From contig NZAJ01000007.1 of the NCBI GenBank assembly GCA_002687495.1, positions 33,219-65,313 of the forward strand: a DNA stretch of 32,095 nt, in the 5' to 3' direction. Positions within the stretch are counted from its first letter, which is position 1, and every line of letters begins with the position of its first letter. The notes beneath the pieces are model-generated. The model was not told the DNA's origin, did not search any database, and saw only the letters and a list, made by a program, of their open reading frames with translations. Below are positions 8,286 through 16,341 of the stretch, piece by piece. The position numbers and the translations under genes are program-made. The DNA comes from Micavibrio sp. GTDB taxonomy: Bacteria; Pseudomonadota; Alphaproteobacteria; Micavibrionales; Micavibrionaceae.

Positions 8286-9512
8286 ATGCGTGCAGTGATT
8301 CATAATAGTTATATGAGCACTATACGAAATTCAATTGCGGCATTAGAAGATGAAATCACAGGCTATCGCCGTGCGTTACATGAAAATCCAGGCACAGCCT
8401 ATGAGGAGTTTTTTGCGAGCGATCTTGTCGCGGAAAAACTTACCGAATGGGGCATTACGTTTGAGCGCGGCATAGCGCAGACTGGCATTGTTGCAACCAT
8501 TAAAGGGCAAACAAATAAAAGCGGCAGAGCCATCGCTTTGCGCGCGGATATGGATGCACTTGATATCGTCGAAGCCGAAAACAAAGATCACCGCTCCAAA
8601 ATTGAAGGCAAGATGCATGGCTGTGGGCATGATGGGCATACAGCATGCTTACTTGGCGCGGCAAAATATCTATCCGAGAATAATGCTTTTGACGGCACTG
8701 TTCACCTTATCTTCCAGCCTGCCGAAGAAGGGCATGGCGGCGCATATAAAATGCTAGATGAAGGGCTGTTAAGCAAGTTTCCATTTGATGCTGTTTTTGC
8801 GCTGCATAACTGGCCGAGCTTGCCTAAAGGGACGATTGCTTTGCGTTCTGGCCCTATCATGGCGGCGGCAGATCGCTTTGACATCACGATCAAAGGCGCT
8901 GGCGGACATGCCGCCTACCCTGAGCGATGCCTTGATCCAATTATTATCGGCAGCCATATCGTGCAAGCCTTACAAACCCTTATTAGCCGCTCAATAGATC
9001 CGCAGCAGCCTGCCGTTATTTCCATCACTAATTTTCATGCAGGGACTGGCGCTTTCAATGTCATTCCTGATGAAGCGCATTTAAATGGTACCTTGCGCAG
9101 CTTTGACCCAAAGATACGTCAAAAGCTGACTGAACGCATCACCCAGATTTGTGAAGACACAGCCAAGCTTTATGGCGCAACTGCAGAATGTGTTTTTGAT
9201 GAAGGCGGCTATGATCCTACGATCAATAGCGAAGAAGAAAGTACATTTTGCGCAGAGATTGCCCGCTCGATAGTTGGTGCAGATAATGTGAATGAAAGCA
9301 TTAACCCTTCAATGGGCGCAGAAGATTTTGGCGCTATGCTCGCGCAACGCCCTGGCTGTTACATCTGGATGGGGCAAGGCGAAGCAGATCCGCAGAGTAA
9401 TCACAATCAAGGACTACACACACCGCGTTATGATTTTAATGATAGTATCATTCCGCAAGCCATTGAATATTGGGCGCGCGTTGTTGAACGTTACTTACCG
9501 CTAGAGCGCTAG
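8286..9512 (+). CDS. M20-family amidohydrolase (hippurate hydrolase / N-acyl amino acid amidohydrolase type)
   Basis: This is a metal-dependent amidohydrolase of the M20D type, 408 residues. Such enzymes release an amino acid from N-acyl derivatives in the cytosol. Motifs seen are YRRALHENPG (28-37), ALRADMDAL (84-92), MHGCGHDGHTA with metal ligands Cys113 and His115 (110-120), QPAEEG with the catalytic glutamate pair (144-149), GGHAAYP in the dimerisation domain, and the C-terminal MGAEDF. Two starts are possible: ATG 8286, or ATG 8313 (MSTIRNS...). Neither has a clear ribosome-binding site, and the second fits the family length as well. Substrate is not predictable; acting on an N-acetyl amino acid would be compatible with the arginine genes further on, but this is speculation. 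A strong terminator follows. Confidence 0.9.
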   Translation: MRAVIHNSYMSTIRNSIAALEDEITGYRRALHENPGTAYEEFFASDLVAEKLTEWGITFERGIAQTGIVATIKGQTNKSGRAIALRADMDALDIVEAENKDHRSKIEGKMHGCGHDGHTACLLGAAKYLSENNAFDGTVHLIFQPAEEGHGGAYKMLDEGLLSKFPFDAVFALHNWPSLPKGTIALRSGPIMAAADRFDITIKGAGGHAAYPERCLDPIIIGSHIVQALQTLISRSIDPQQPAVISITNFHAGTGAFNVIPDEAHLNGTLRSFDPKIRQKLTERITQICEDTAKLYGATAECVFDEGGYDPTINSEEESTFCAEIARSIVGADNVNESINPSMGAEDFGAMLAQRPGCYIWMGQGEADPQSNHNQGLHTPRYDFNDSIIPQAIEYWARVVERYLPLER

Positions 9513-9546
9513 CTCCCCACTCTACTGTAAGAACACCAGCCAATAA

Positions 9547-9572
9547 AAAAGCCGCTCAATAAAGCGGCTTTT
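9547..9572. terminator. Bidirectional intrinsic terminator between amidohydrolase and rpsU
   Basis: A perfect stem, AAAAGCCGCT pairing with AGCGGCTTTT around a six-base loop (CAATAA), lies between the convergent amidohydrolase (+) and rpsU (-). The A and T runs on both flanks let it act in both directions. Confidence 0.88.
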
Positions 9573-9599
9573 CAATAATGCGTTGGCTATTTCCAAATC

Positions 9600-9806
9600 C
9601 TAGAAACCGTCGCGTTCGCGGCGTTTACGATCCATCTTACGTGAACGACGGATAGATTCAGACTGTTCGCGTGCCTTCTTTTCAGATGGCTTTTCGTAGT
9701 AGCGACGAAGCTTCATTTCGCGGAAGATACCTTCACGTTGCATCTTCTTTTTCAAAGCGCGTAGAGCTTGTTCTACATTGTTATCGCGTACGTTTACACT
9801 AACCAC
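9600..9806 (-). CDS. rpsU: 30S ribosomal protein S21
   Basis: This is small-subunit protein S21, 68 residues, very basic. The sequence contains [19 protein letters not shown] and [15 protein letters not shown], followed by an arginine-rich tail, all standard for the family. The start is GTG ([10 protein letters not shown]); an SD-like GGAG lies about 9 bases upstream and an ATG in another frame just ahead is not used. A near-consensus promoter and a leader of roughly 110 bases precede it, so the gene is probably expressed on its own. The bidirectional terminator ends it. Confidence 0.97.
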   Translation of the reverse strand: MVSVNVRDNNVEQALRALKKKMQREGIFREMKLRRYYEKPSEKKAREQSESIRRSRKMDRKRRERDGF

Positions 9807-9873
9807 AGTGCATCACTCCATTTCTAATGTTGTGCCGATTAAAATATTTAAGCGGCGGATTTAAAGTCCTTCT

Positions 9874-9895
9874 TACCTACCCGCTGGGGTTGGTA
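9874..9895 (-). other. Possible hairpin in the rpsU 5' leader
   Basis: In the rpsU leader RNA, TACC pairs with GGTA around an inner CCC/GGG stem, giving an interrupted hairpin of about 22 bases some 70 bases before the start codon. The role is unknown; leader control of ribosomal protein genes is common, but this structure is not one I recognise. Confidence 0.35.
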
Positions 9896-9924
9896 ATTGC
9901 AAGTAAAATGTTGCTTAAAGTATA

Positions 9925-9954
9925 ATTATAGCCTGTTTTCACGCTTTTTGGCAA
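9925..9954 (-). promoter_or_regulatory. rpsU promoter
   Basis: On the - strand, TTGCCA (9949-9954) and a perfect TATAAT (9925-9930) are separated by 18 bases, upstream of rpsU. The predicted start near 9918 gives a leader of about 110 bases. Confidence 0.75.
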
Positions 9955-9982
9955 ATTTAAGTCCTAGCCAATTAAGGCCGGT

Positions 9983-11599
9983 TTAGCTGGCTTTTCGGGT
10001 CTTTAAATTCAGCGCAGCTTCTAGCAAAGCCTTTGTATATTCTTGCTTTGGATTTTCAAAGATATCTTGAGCGTTACCCATCTCAACGACTTGGCCATCC
10101 TTCATCACAATCAATTCATGTGCCATAGCTTTGACCACGCGAAGATCGTGACTGATAAAGAGATATGATAAATTATATTTAAGCTGCAGCTCTTTTAGCA
10201 GCTCAACCACTTGCGCTTGCACGGAGACATCCAGCGCACTTGTTGGCTCATCCAGTACAATGAATTTCGGTTTGAGCGCTAGCGCACGTGCGATCGCTAT
10301 ACGCTGGCGCTGCCCACCAGAGAATTCATGCGGATAGCGGTGGCGCGTTTCAGGGTCCATATGCACTTCTTGTAGTGCTTTTATGACGAGCTCTTCACGC
10401 TCGGCTTTAGAAATATCTTTGCGATGGATTTCCAGCCCCTCGCCAATAATTTGCCCGACACTCATACGCGGCGAGAGCGAGCCGAACGGGTCTTGAAAAA
10501 CGATCTGCATATCAGCTCTTAGAGGCAGAAGCGCCTTACGGTTTAAGCCGTCAATTTGCTGCTCTTGAAAACTTATCTGACCTTCAGAGCTAATAAGGCG
10601 CAAGAGTGCAAGCGCAAGCGTTGATTTACCAGAGCCGCTTTCACCCACGACGCCTATTGTTTGCCCTTGATGCGCTGTAATATCAATATTATCGACCGCC
10701 TTCACTACTTCTAAGGGCTTACCAAAAAGGGATTTTTTGGATGTGAAATGCACCTTCACGCCAGCGCCTTTTAAAATCACAGGCGCTTCAGGGTTCGCCG
10801 GAATAGCCTCACCTTTAGGCTGCGCCCCTAGAAGCATTTTCGTGTAATCATGCTTAGGGTTTGCAAAAACGGCTTTCGCTTCACCCTGCTCGACCATTTC
10901 ACCATTTTTCATCACACAGATTTTATCAGCCATTTTCTCCACCACTGAGAGATCATGCGTAATCATAATTAGCGCCATGCCGAGCTTTTCTTTGAGCTCT
11001 TGCAAAAGTTCTAAAATTTGCGCCTGAATTGTAACATCGAGCGCGGTTGTCGGCTCATCAGCAATTAACAAATCAGGGTCATTTGCCAAGGCCATAGCGA
11101 TCATAACGCGCTGACGCTGGCCGCCAGATAATTCATGCGGATAAGCATTTAAACGTGTTTTTAAACGTTCTAGCCCTACCAAATCCAAGAGCTCTAAGAC
11201 GCGCTGCCTTGCTTGGCTTTTCTTCATCTTTTTATGAAGAAACAGCACTTCGGAGATTTGCTTTTCAATTGTATGAAGTGGGTTGAGCGCTGTTAATGGC
11301 TCTTGAAATATAATGCCGATTTTATTGCCGCGAATTGTGCGCATAAAGCTCTCAGGCTGGGCGATCAGCTCTTGGCCTTTAAAAAGGATTGAGCTTTGCG
11401 GCGTGTGTGATGCGCTCGCGGGTAAGAGTTGCATGATTGATAAGGCGCTAATTGATTTACCAGAGCCGCTCTCCCCGACCAAAGCCAGTGTTTGGCCTTT
11501 ATTAAGCGAAAAGCTAATATCTTTAACAGCGTCAAAAACGCCAGAAGGTGTTTTGAAGCTTACAGAGAGGTGTTTAACGCTTAGCAATGATTCATCCAT
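9983..11599 (-). CDS. yejF: YejF-like double-domain peptide ABC transporter ATP-binding protein
   Basis: This is the energising ATPase of the Yej-type importer, with two complete ABC domains in 538 residues. Domain 1 has Walker A GESGSGKS (42-49), signature LSGGQ (157-161) and Walker B LLIADEP (177-183). Domain 2 has Walker A GESGSGKS (319-326), signature FSGGQ (426-430) and Walker B IVLDEP (447-452). The H-loops are in ITHDLSVV and ISHDLRVV. Both halves look catalytically intact. AAGGA lies just upstream of the ATG. The gene is on the opposite strand from yejB-yejE, separated from them by an unknown gene, the amidohydrolase and rpsU. It must therefore be expressed separately, which is unusual for this transporter. 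Confidence 0.93.
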   Translation of the reverse strand: MDESLLSVKHLSVSFKTPSGVFDAVKDISFSLNKGQTLALVGESGSGKSISALSIMQLLPASASHTPQSSILFKGQELIAQPESFMRTIRGNKIGIIFQEPLTALNPLHTIEKQISEVLFLHKKMKKSQARQRVLELLDLVGLERLKTRLNAYPHELSGGQRQRVMIAMALANDPDLLIADEPTTALDVTIQAQILELLQELKEKLGMALIMITHDLSVVEKMADKICVMKNGEMVEQGEAKAVFANPKHDYTKMLLGAQPKGEAIPANPEAPVILKGAGVKVHFTSKKSLFGKPLEVVKAVDNIDITAHQGQTIGVVGESGSGKSTLALALLRLISSEGQISFQEQQIDGLNRKALLPLRADMQIVFQDPFGSLSPRMSVGQIIGEGLEIHRKDISKAEREELVIKALQEVHMDPETRHRYPHEFSGGQRQRIAIARALALKPKFIVLDEPTSALDVSVQAQVVELLKELQLKYNLSYLFISHDLRVVKAMAHELIVMKDGQVVEMGNAQDIFENPKQEYTKALLEAALNLKTRKAS

Positions 11600-11736
11600 A
11601 TATCCTTTTTAACGGACTGCTTCATCAGAGTATAGAGCGTTTTAAAAGTTATAAACGCAACCGCCCTCTTAATGATAAATTATAGCACTCACCGCGCGCG
11701 CTATTGCTTAGTTACCTTTTATTAAACTTTACCCCC

Positions 11737-11742
11737 TATAAT
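11737..11742 (+). promoter_or_regulatory. Candidate -10 box for the unknown 127-aa gene
   Basis: A perfect TATAAT lies 36 bases before the start of the 11778 gene, but no convincing -35 is found at the right distance. Ten bases on, CATAAT (11747-11752) is an alternative. Confidence 0.35.
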
Positions 11743-11777
11743 TAGCCATAATAATTACAAGCTTTTGGGGGCACGAC

Positions 11778-12161
11778 ATGGGCGTTTTATACAGAGTAAT
11801 CAGAGATATGATTAACAGAGATAAGGCTGAAGCGGTAGATTTTAATATCGACAAACATTCTCTCTGCTTAGAGGAAGTAGAGCCTTATATTATAGATCAT
11901 TCTGTATTGCAAAATGTACGGGAGCTTAACGAAAAGCAGCAACGAACATTAACTTCAGTTGCTGCGGACTATTGCAACACTTATGGACAAAATCCCAAAG
12001 CCGCTATAGAGGGTTATAAAAGTTTAAGCGACGCGTTTCGTGCTAATGCGAGCGATACGCAAGCAGCGCCAGATGCACCAGCGCATACACAGGATGCGCC
12101 ATCAGCGGACACAAATATCAATCCTCCCCCAACTATTCCGATCCAACCAGCTAGACAATAA
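11778..12161 (+). CDS. Unknown protein with Ala/Pro-rich disordered tail
   Basis: This 127-residue protein is not recognised. The first 90 residues are predicted mostly helical (VLYRVIRDMINRDKAEA and later LNEKQQRTLTSVAADYC). The last 35 residues are a low-complexity tail of Ala, Pro, Asp and Thr (DAPAHTQDAPSADTN then PPPTIPIQPARQ) and are probably disordered. There is no signal peptide. It is preceded by a GGGGG run 7 bases before the ATG that may serve as ribosome-binding site. The 437-aa gene starts 20 bases after its stop, and both share a disordered C-terminus, so they probably form one unit. Confidence 0.65.
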   Translation: MGVLYRVIRDMINRDKAEAVDFNIDKHSLCLEEVEPYIIDHSVLQNVRELNEKQQRTLTSVAADYCNTYGQNPKAAIEGYKSLSDAFRANASDTQAAPDAPAHTQDAPSADTNINPPPTIPIQPARQ

Positions 12162-12181
12162 ATGGTTTGAGGTCGCGAAAT

Positions 12182-13495
12182 ATGCCAACATCTCCTCAAA
12201 ATCCGTCGGAAAATCCAGATGCTATTATAAATCATTATAAGGGCAGCAATGGCGATGAATACGATACCAATAAAGTCAATAGAGCGAATGCTTATGCACT
12301 TGTTATGAGCGCTAAAGTTGGTTCAGAACTCTTAAAAGCCCAAATAGTCACAGCCAAATTATTTGGCAAAATGTGTATTGTTTCATCAGCAGCAGGTACA
12401 GCCGCTGTCGCCGGCTTACTCGAAGCCATGGCTACGCGACAGAATGAAATAGCTAAACTTGCGTTGGATACACATCTTATATCTGAAGAAACATATGAGG
12501 CTTATCTTGAGTTTAACAGGGAACTTATAAATGTTATGCATACGGAGAATATTGTTGGCCAAGGACCAGCTGCCCTAGCGACGGGCATTCTTTTAGAGCT
12601 TCACACGCGAGATGCATTTAAGAAGTTTTCCGATGAACATCATTTACCCAGCGTTGTACATGATGCATTAAGTATGTCCATTATTCCAACAGACTCTTTT
12701 GCAGAAGAACTCGATAATAGTCTTCAGGATGCACTTTTAGACAACTCTGATCCCCTACCTCCCGAGCTAGAAGCGCTAGCAAAAGCTAAAGAAGCCCTTA
12801 TAACAGCAACCGAAATCGCTTCAAAACCACCACGGAAATATGATTTCAATATGGAGCAGATTCTTACAGATGAACAAGAAGCGGAAATCATCAGTCAGAA
12901 TAGTGAAAATAAAAACAATGCGTTACTTGGCTATTTACAAGAATTATACAAAGTGATGGAAAACCCTGATACGGCGATAATGCTTATGGATCGCATAGAC
13001 CCAGATGATACTTTTGAACTCGCCCTAAATTTTGCAATACATAACAATGATATCAGCGGCATGGATCCACGCTGGCAAGAGCTTAAGGATTTAAGAGATA
13101 GATCTAGCAGAGGTGGAAGCCGTAATCCTGAGAGAATTGCAGCGCAACAAGCATATAACAGGCTAAAACAAGAACTAAAAGAGGATCCTGAAGCCTGTAA
13201 ACAGGCTATAATTCTTAATATCAACGGTGAAGCTGCTGGCCCTCAAGAGCCTATTTTTGATATTGCAGAGAATGCCCCCACCGAGCAAAAACTTAAATCT
13301 TCAGGTATCGAGCAGGAACAACATGTTAAAGTCAGCTCAACGGATCCTGATAAAATGCTTCCACAAAGTGTTAATCGTGATATTGTTATAGAAGTTGCAG
13401 CAAATGGCAATGAGCGCAGCATGAGCCAAACAGATCTTGATGTTAACGCTAACCAGCAGCCTGCACTTAACAATAACACAATAAGCATGAGCTAA
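12182..13495 (+). CDS. Unknown large helical protein with disordered C-terminus
   Basis: The protein is not recognised. The start chosen is ATG 12182, because GAGGT lies 8 bases upstream; an in-frame TTG at 12167 is less likely. The product is 437 residues. After a polar N-terminus comes a helical region, with one apolar stretch, MCIVSSAAGTAAVAGLLEAM (about 65-84), that could be a membrane or buried helix. The middle is rich in acidic helices. The last roughly 90 residues, rich in Gln, Asn and Ser, look disordered. The next gene starts 6 bases after its stop. The arrangement resembles an accessory or effector-type cluster, but no family evidence supports a function. Confidence 0.65.
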   Translation: MPTSPQNPSENPDAIINHYKGSNGDEYDTNKVNRANAYALVMSAKVGSELLKAQIVTAKLFGKMCIVSSAAGTAAVAGLLEAMATRQNEIAKLALDTHLISEETYEAYLEFNRELINVMHTENIVGQGPAALATGILLELHTRDAFKKFSDEHHLPSVVHDALSMSIIPTDSFAEELDNSLQDALLDNSDPLPPELEALAKAKEALITATEIASKPPRKYDFNMEQILTDEQEAEIISQNSENKNNALLGYLQELYKVMENPDTAIMLMDRIDPDDTFELALNFAIHNNDISGMDPRWQELKDLRDRSSRGGSRNPERIAAQQAYNRLKQELKEDPEACKQAIILNINGEAAGPQEPIFDIAENAPTEQKLKSSGIEQEQHVKVSSTDPDKMLPQSVNRDIVIEVAANGNERSMSQTDLDVNANQQPALNNNTISMS

Positions 13496-13501
13496 GCTTT
13501 T

Positions 13502-13843
13502 ATGGCTGACGAAAATGATTTGCCGCCCGTCGAGGACTTACCTGTTCTCAATGATGCGACGGACACAATGGATATGTCGATAGCAGTCGGTGGTTCAGGA
13601 AGAATTTACATCTTTCATGAGAAGCCTTTTGCTGAGCCACTAATAGGTGTTGAATATAATACAGAGTCAGGGCTTTTTGTGTTTATTTCTGAAGAAGGTC
13701 GTTTGCAGCCTATTGGCCTCACAATCCCCCCTCAAATCGCAGAGTCCCTTGAACAGCAAAACTTTATTACACTGACATATCTCGTCGATAAAATAGAAAA
13801 AGACGTTATCGAGCTGCCTCTTGTAACGCAAAAATATCAATAG
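13502..13843 (+). CDS. Unknown small beta-rich protein
   Basis: This 113-residue protein is not recognised. The first 25 residues are acidic and probably flexible (DENDLPPVEDLPVLNDATD). The rest alternates hydrophobic and polar residues in beta-strand fashion (GRIYIFHEKPF, LIGVEYNTESGLFVFISEEG, FITLTYLVDKI), suggesting a compact beta domain. There are no membrane helices, signal peptide or cysteines. It starts 6 bases after the preceding unknown gene and is therefore the third member of the 11778-13843 unit. Confidence 0.6.
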   Translation: MADENDLPPVEDLPVLNDATDTMDMSIAVGGSGRIYIFHEKPFAEPLIGVEYNTESGLFVFISEEGRLQPIGLTIPPQIAESLEQQNFITLTYLVDKIEKDVIELPLVTQKYQ

Positions 13844-13872
13844 ATGTAAATTGCATACTACCCACCAATTCA

Positions 13873-13901
13873 TTGACATAACAATAAATCCTCATTATAT
13901 A
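13873..13901 (+). promoter_or_regulatory. Promoter upstream of the interrupted 13920/14034 gene
   Basis: TTGACA (13873-13878), a 17-base spacer and TATATA (13896-13901) point to transcription starting near 13908, just before an ATG at 13920. This supports 13920 as the original start of the frame that is now read from 14034. Confidence 0.55.
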
Positions 13902-14033
13902 TACTCAAAATAGCGATAAATGAGTAAATATGAAAAAATTTAAGGAACAACGAAGAGAGGCAATGGCTTTATTAATAAAGCTTATGAGGCGCTATATTAC
14001 TGCTATACAAGTAAAAAACTCTCTCAATCGAAC

Positions 14034-14462
14034 ATGCCTCACTCGCTGTTAGCCCAAAAGCTCGTCCATGAGCTTCTTCCCGAATATAAGAATTATTGTA
14101 ACACCTCTAACGGAAGCTTTAATGATTACAAACTGTCTGAATCATTCGCCGATTTAGCCAATCAAAATGTTTTAAAATTAAGAATGGCCTTGCATATTAC
14201 CTTAAGCACAATGGCGAGAAGACTTTGCGATCTTGACGAAGCCTTAGGCGTTACAACACCTCAATATGTTCGCACTTATGTTGACCTGCCATACGATATC
14301 TCTGTCGACCTTATAAAAAACCAAGATCTTCGCAATAATCTTAGAGATATTTTTGGGCTTTCAAATAAGCAATTTGATGAGATAAACCTCAGGGATTTAA
14401 CGCACTATAATCATCAGCCTGTAACAGCCCAAGACACGCCTGCCCTTTATGCTGTTAAATAG
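14034..14462 (+). CDS. Unknown protein, probably the remainder of a gene interrupted by an early stop
   Basis: The intact frame from ATG 14034 gives 142 residues of unknown family, mixed helical, with no signal peptide. No ribosome-binding site precedes this ATG. Reading upstream in the same frame, it is open back to 13944 (ending FINKAYEALYYCYTSKK just before the ATG). It meets a TAA at 13941-13943, and seven codons before that is an ATG at 13920 (MSKYEKI) sitting 19 bases after a good promoter. The simplest reading is a gene of about 180 codons that acquired a nonsense codon at position 8. It could be a pseudogene, restart internally at 14034, or reflect a sequencing error. Confidence 0.5.
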   Translation: MPHSLLAQKLVHELLPEYKNYCNTSNGSFNDYKLSESFADLANQNVLKLRMALHITLSTMARRLCDLDEALGVTTPQYVRTYVDLPYDISVDLIKNQDLRNNLRDIFGLSNKQFDEINLRDLTHYNHQPVTAQDTPALYAVK

Positions 14463-14484
14463 ATATAGATGCGTTTAGATAAGG

Positions 14485-15798
14485 TTATTTCTTAACTCTC
14501 AACACATCGTAAATCTTATCTGTGATACCTGGGTGGACAGCTTGCATTTCTGTCAGTTCAAGCTCGTGAAGTTTGCAGTTTTTATTCTCTGCCATTTTCA
14601 CGATTGCGCCAGTCACATGGTGCGCTTCACGGAATGGAAGATCCAGTTTCATGACCAGCCAATCAGCCAATGCTGTTGCTGTTGTATAGCCATCTTCTGC
14701 GGCGCTAAGCATTGCATCAGTGTTGAAAGTTGCAGTTTCAAGCATGCCTTTCATCGCCTGAATACAGAGCATAATCGCATCATAGCTATCAAATACAGGC
14801 TCTTTATCTTCTTGTAAGTCTTTATTATATGCGAGCGGCAAGCCTTTTAGCACCGTCATCATTTGAATGAGATTTCCGTTCAAGCGGCCTGTCTTCCCGC
14901 GCACGAGCTCGGCTGCATCCGGGTTTTTCTTTTGCGGCATGATCGATGAGCCTGTTGACCACTGATCCGAGAGACGAATAAAGCCAAATTGCGGCGTTGC
15001 CCAAAGGATAATCTCTTCAGCGAGCCTTGAGAGGTGAAGCCCTGTTTGCGCTGCACAGAATAAGAACTCATTAGCGAAATCACGCGCACTTACGCCGTCC
15101 AAAGTGTTTAAAGTCGGGCGATCAAAGCCAAGTTTTTTCGCGGTAAAATCACGATCAATCGGGTATGGTGTGCCTGCAAGCGCGGCGCTGCCTAATGGAC
15201 ATTTATTTAGCCTGCTTTGGCAGTCCATAAAACGGAGCTTATCGCGATTAAGCATGCAACCATATGCATCGAGATGCTTGGCAAGTGTGATAGGCTGTGC
15301 AGCTTGAAGATGCGTGAAGCCCGGCATCACATCACCAGCATGTTTTTCGCACAGCTTAGAGATTACATTTTGTAGCGCTTCAATTTGTTCAATCACATTA
15401 TCGATTGCTTCGCGTGTCCATAGGCGGAAATCTGTTGCAACCTGGTCATTACGGCTGCGGCCTGTATGCAAGCGCCCTGCTGGCTCGCCGATAATATCTT
15501 TTAAGCGGCTTTCAATATTCATATGAATATCTTCAAGATCACGTCTAAACACAAACTCACCAGCTTCGATCTCGCCAGCGATTTGCTTAAGGCCTTTCAT
15601 GATTGCATCGCCATCATCTTTGCTGATAATGCCTTGCTTAACCAGCATCTCGCAATGAGCGAGTGAGCCGCGAATATCTTGCGTCCACATGCGTCTATCA
15701 ATATCGATAGAGGCGTTAATTTGTTCCATGATATCGGACGGCTTTTCTTCGAAACGACCGCCCCACATTTGATTTGAATTTGTTTTTTCTGTGCTCAT
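14485..15798 (-). CDS. argH: Argininosuccinate lyase
   Basis: This enzyme splits argininosuccinate into arginine and fumarate, the last step of arginine synthesis. Motifs present are MWGGRFEEKPSD at the N-terminus, HTGRSRNDQ (111-119), FTHLQ with the family's conserved histidine (161-165), and the superfamily signature GSSIMPQKKNPD (283-294), whose flexible loop carries the catalytic serine. The length, 437 residues, is slightly below the usual 455-470, mainly at the C-terminus, but all active-site elements are present. It stands alone on the - strand, about 2.3 kb from argG, with no clear ribosome-binding site or promoter visible upstream. Confidence 0.97.
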   Translation of the reverse strand: MSTEKTNSNQMWGGRFEEKPSDIMEQINASIDIDRRMWTQDIRGSLAHCEMLVKQGIISKDDGDAIMKGLKQIAGEIEAGEFVFRRDLEDIHMNIESRLKDIIGEPAGRLHTGRSRNDQVATDFRLWTREAIDNVIEQIEALQNVISKLCEKHAGDVMPGFTHLQAAQPITLAKHLDAYGCMLNRDKLRFMDCQSRLNKCPLGSAALAGTPYPIDRDFTAKKLGFDRPTLNTLDGVSARDFANEFLFCAAQTGLHLSRLAEEIILWATPQFGFIRLSDQWSTGSSIMPQKKNPDAAELVRGKTGRLNGNLIQMMTVLKGLPLAYNKDLQEDKEPVFDSYDAIMLCIQAMKGMLETATFNTDAMLSAAEDGYTTATALADWLVMKLDLPFREAHHVTGAIVKMAENKNCKLHELELTEMQAVHPGITDKIYDVLRVKK

Positions 15799-15856
15799 TT
15801 TTAGATATCTAGCATAGGGCTTGCGGAATTTACAGCGCTTATTTCATATATTTTCA

Positions 15857-15885
15857 TTGACATAAAACATTCACCTCTATAGTTT
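15857..15885 (+). promoter_or_regulatory. Promoter for the six-cysteine secreted protein
   Basis: TTGACA (15857-15862) is followed by TATAGT (15878-15883, 15-base spacer) or TAGTTT (15880-15885, 17-base spacer). It lies in the divergent interval between argH (-) and the secreted-protein gene (+). Confidence 0.5.
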
Positions 15886-15918
15886 TCTCAAATCAAACAA
15901 AGAGTTGAGGTCATAATA

Positions 15919-16326
15919 ATGCGCTATAGTAAGATTTTCAAAAGCACAGCACTCGCACTCGCGCTGTCAACGCCAGCTCATGCAATCATAAACATGAAAA
16001 AAGACGATCCAACCGCTCAATCATGCGGAGAAGGTTTGGCGAAAGTCTTTATTGATAGAGCCGAAATAGTTAGAGAACGCCTAGATGCCATGTGCGACAC
16101 TTCACCGAATGCAGCGTTCTGCCAAGACGTCAGCGCACTTAACCAAAACACTATCCAAGCTGTGCAAACCTTAATATCCGAATGCGGTATCGCTCCGAGT
16201 AAGAGACCTATCAGCTTGCCCGAGCATGCCTGCAAAGCTGGAGAGATTGAGATTAAAGCCAGCAATTCTGCCAGCCAAGAACAATCTGAAGCACTTGGTT
16301 ACCTCAGCCGTTTCTGCCCAAACTAA
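15919..16326 (+). CDS. Small secreted protein with six cysteines
   Basis: This 135-residue protein is not recognised. It has a clear signal peptide: basic start MRYSKIFK, hydrophobic ALALAL, and a cleavage site AHA (residues 20-22) before IIN. The mature protein is about 113 residues and has six cysteines (positions 36, 59, 68, 89, 105, 133), enough for three disulfides in an oxidising periplasm. Helical segments predominate. A ribosome-binding GAGGT lies 9 bases before the ATG and a promoter is visible upstream. It converges with the 166-aa gene, whose stop is 15 bases away. Function is unknown. Confidence 0.7.
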   Translation: MRYSKIFKSTALALALSTPAHAIINMKKDDPTAQSCGEGLAKVFIDRAEIVRERLDAMCDTSPNAAFCQDVSALNQNTIQAVQTLISECGIAPSKRPISLPEHACKAGEIEIKASNSASQEQSEALGYLSRFCPN

Positions 16327-16341
16327 AATGAACAGCTATCA

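Noticed and set aside
8286-9512. M20 enzyme as acetylornithine deacetylase (argE)
   Set aside because: The motifs, including the metal-binding Cys113, fit the M20D hippurate hydrolase branch, not ArgE, and it is not linked to the arg operons.
13930-14052. A 40-codon frame starting MKKFKEQRREAMALL
   Set aside because: It overlaps the better-supported frame 13920-14462, is strongly basic with no recognisable pattern, and lacks a ribosome-binding site.
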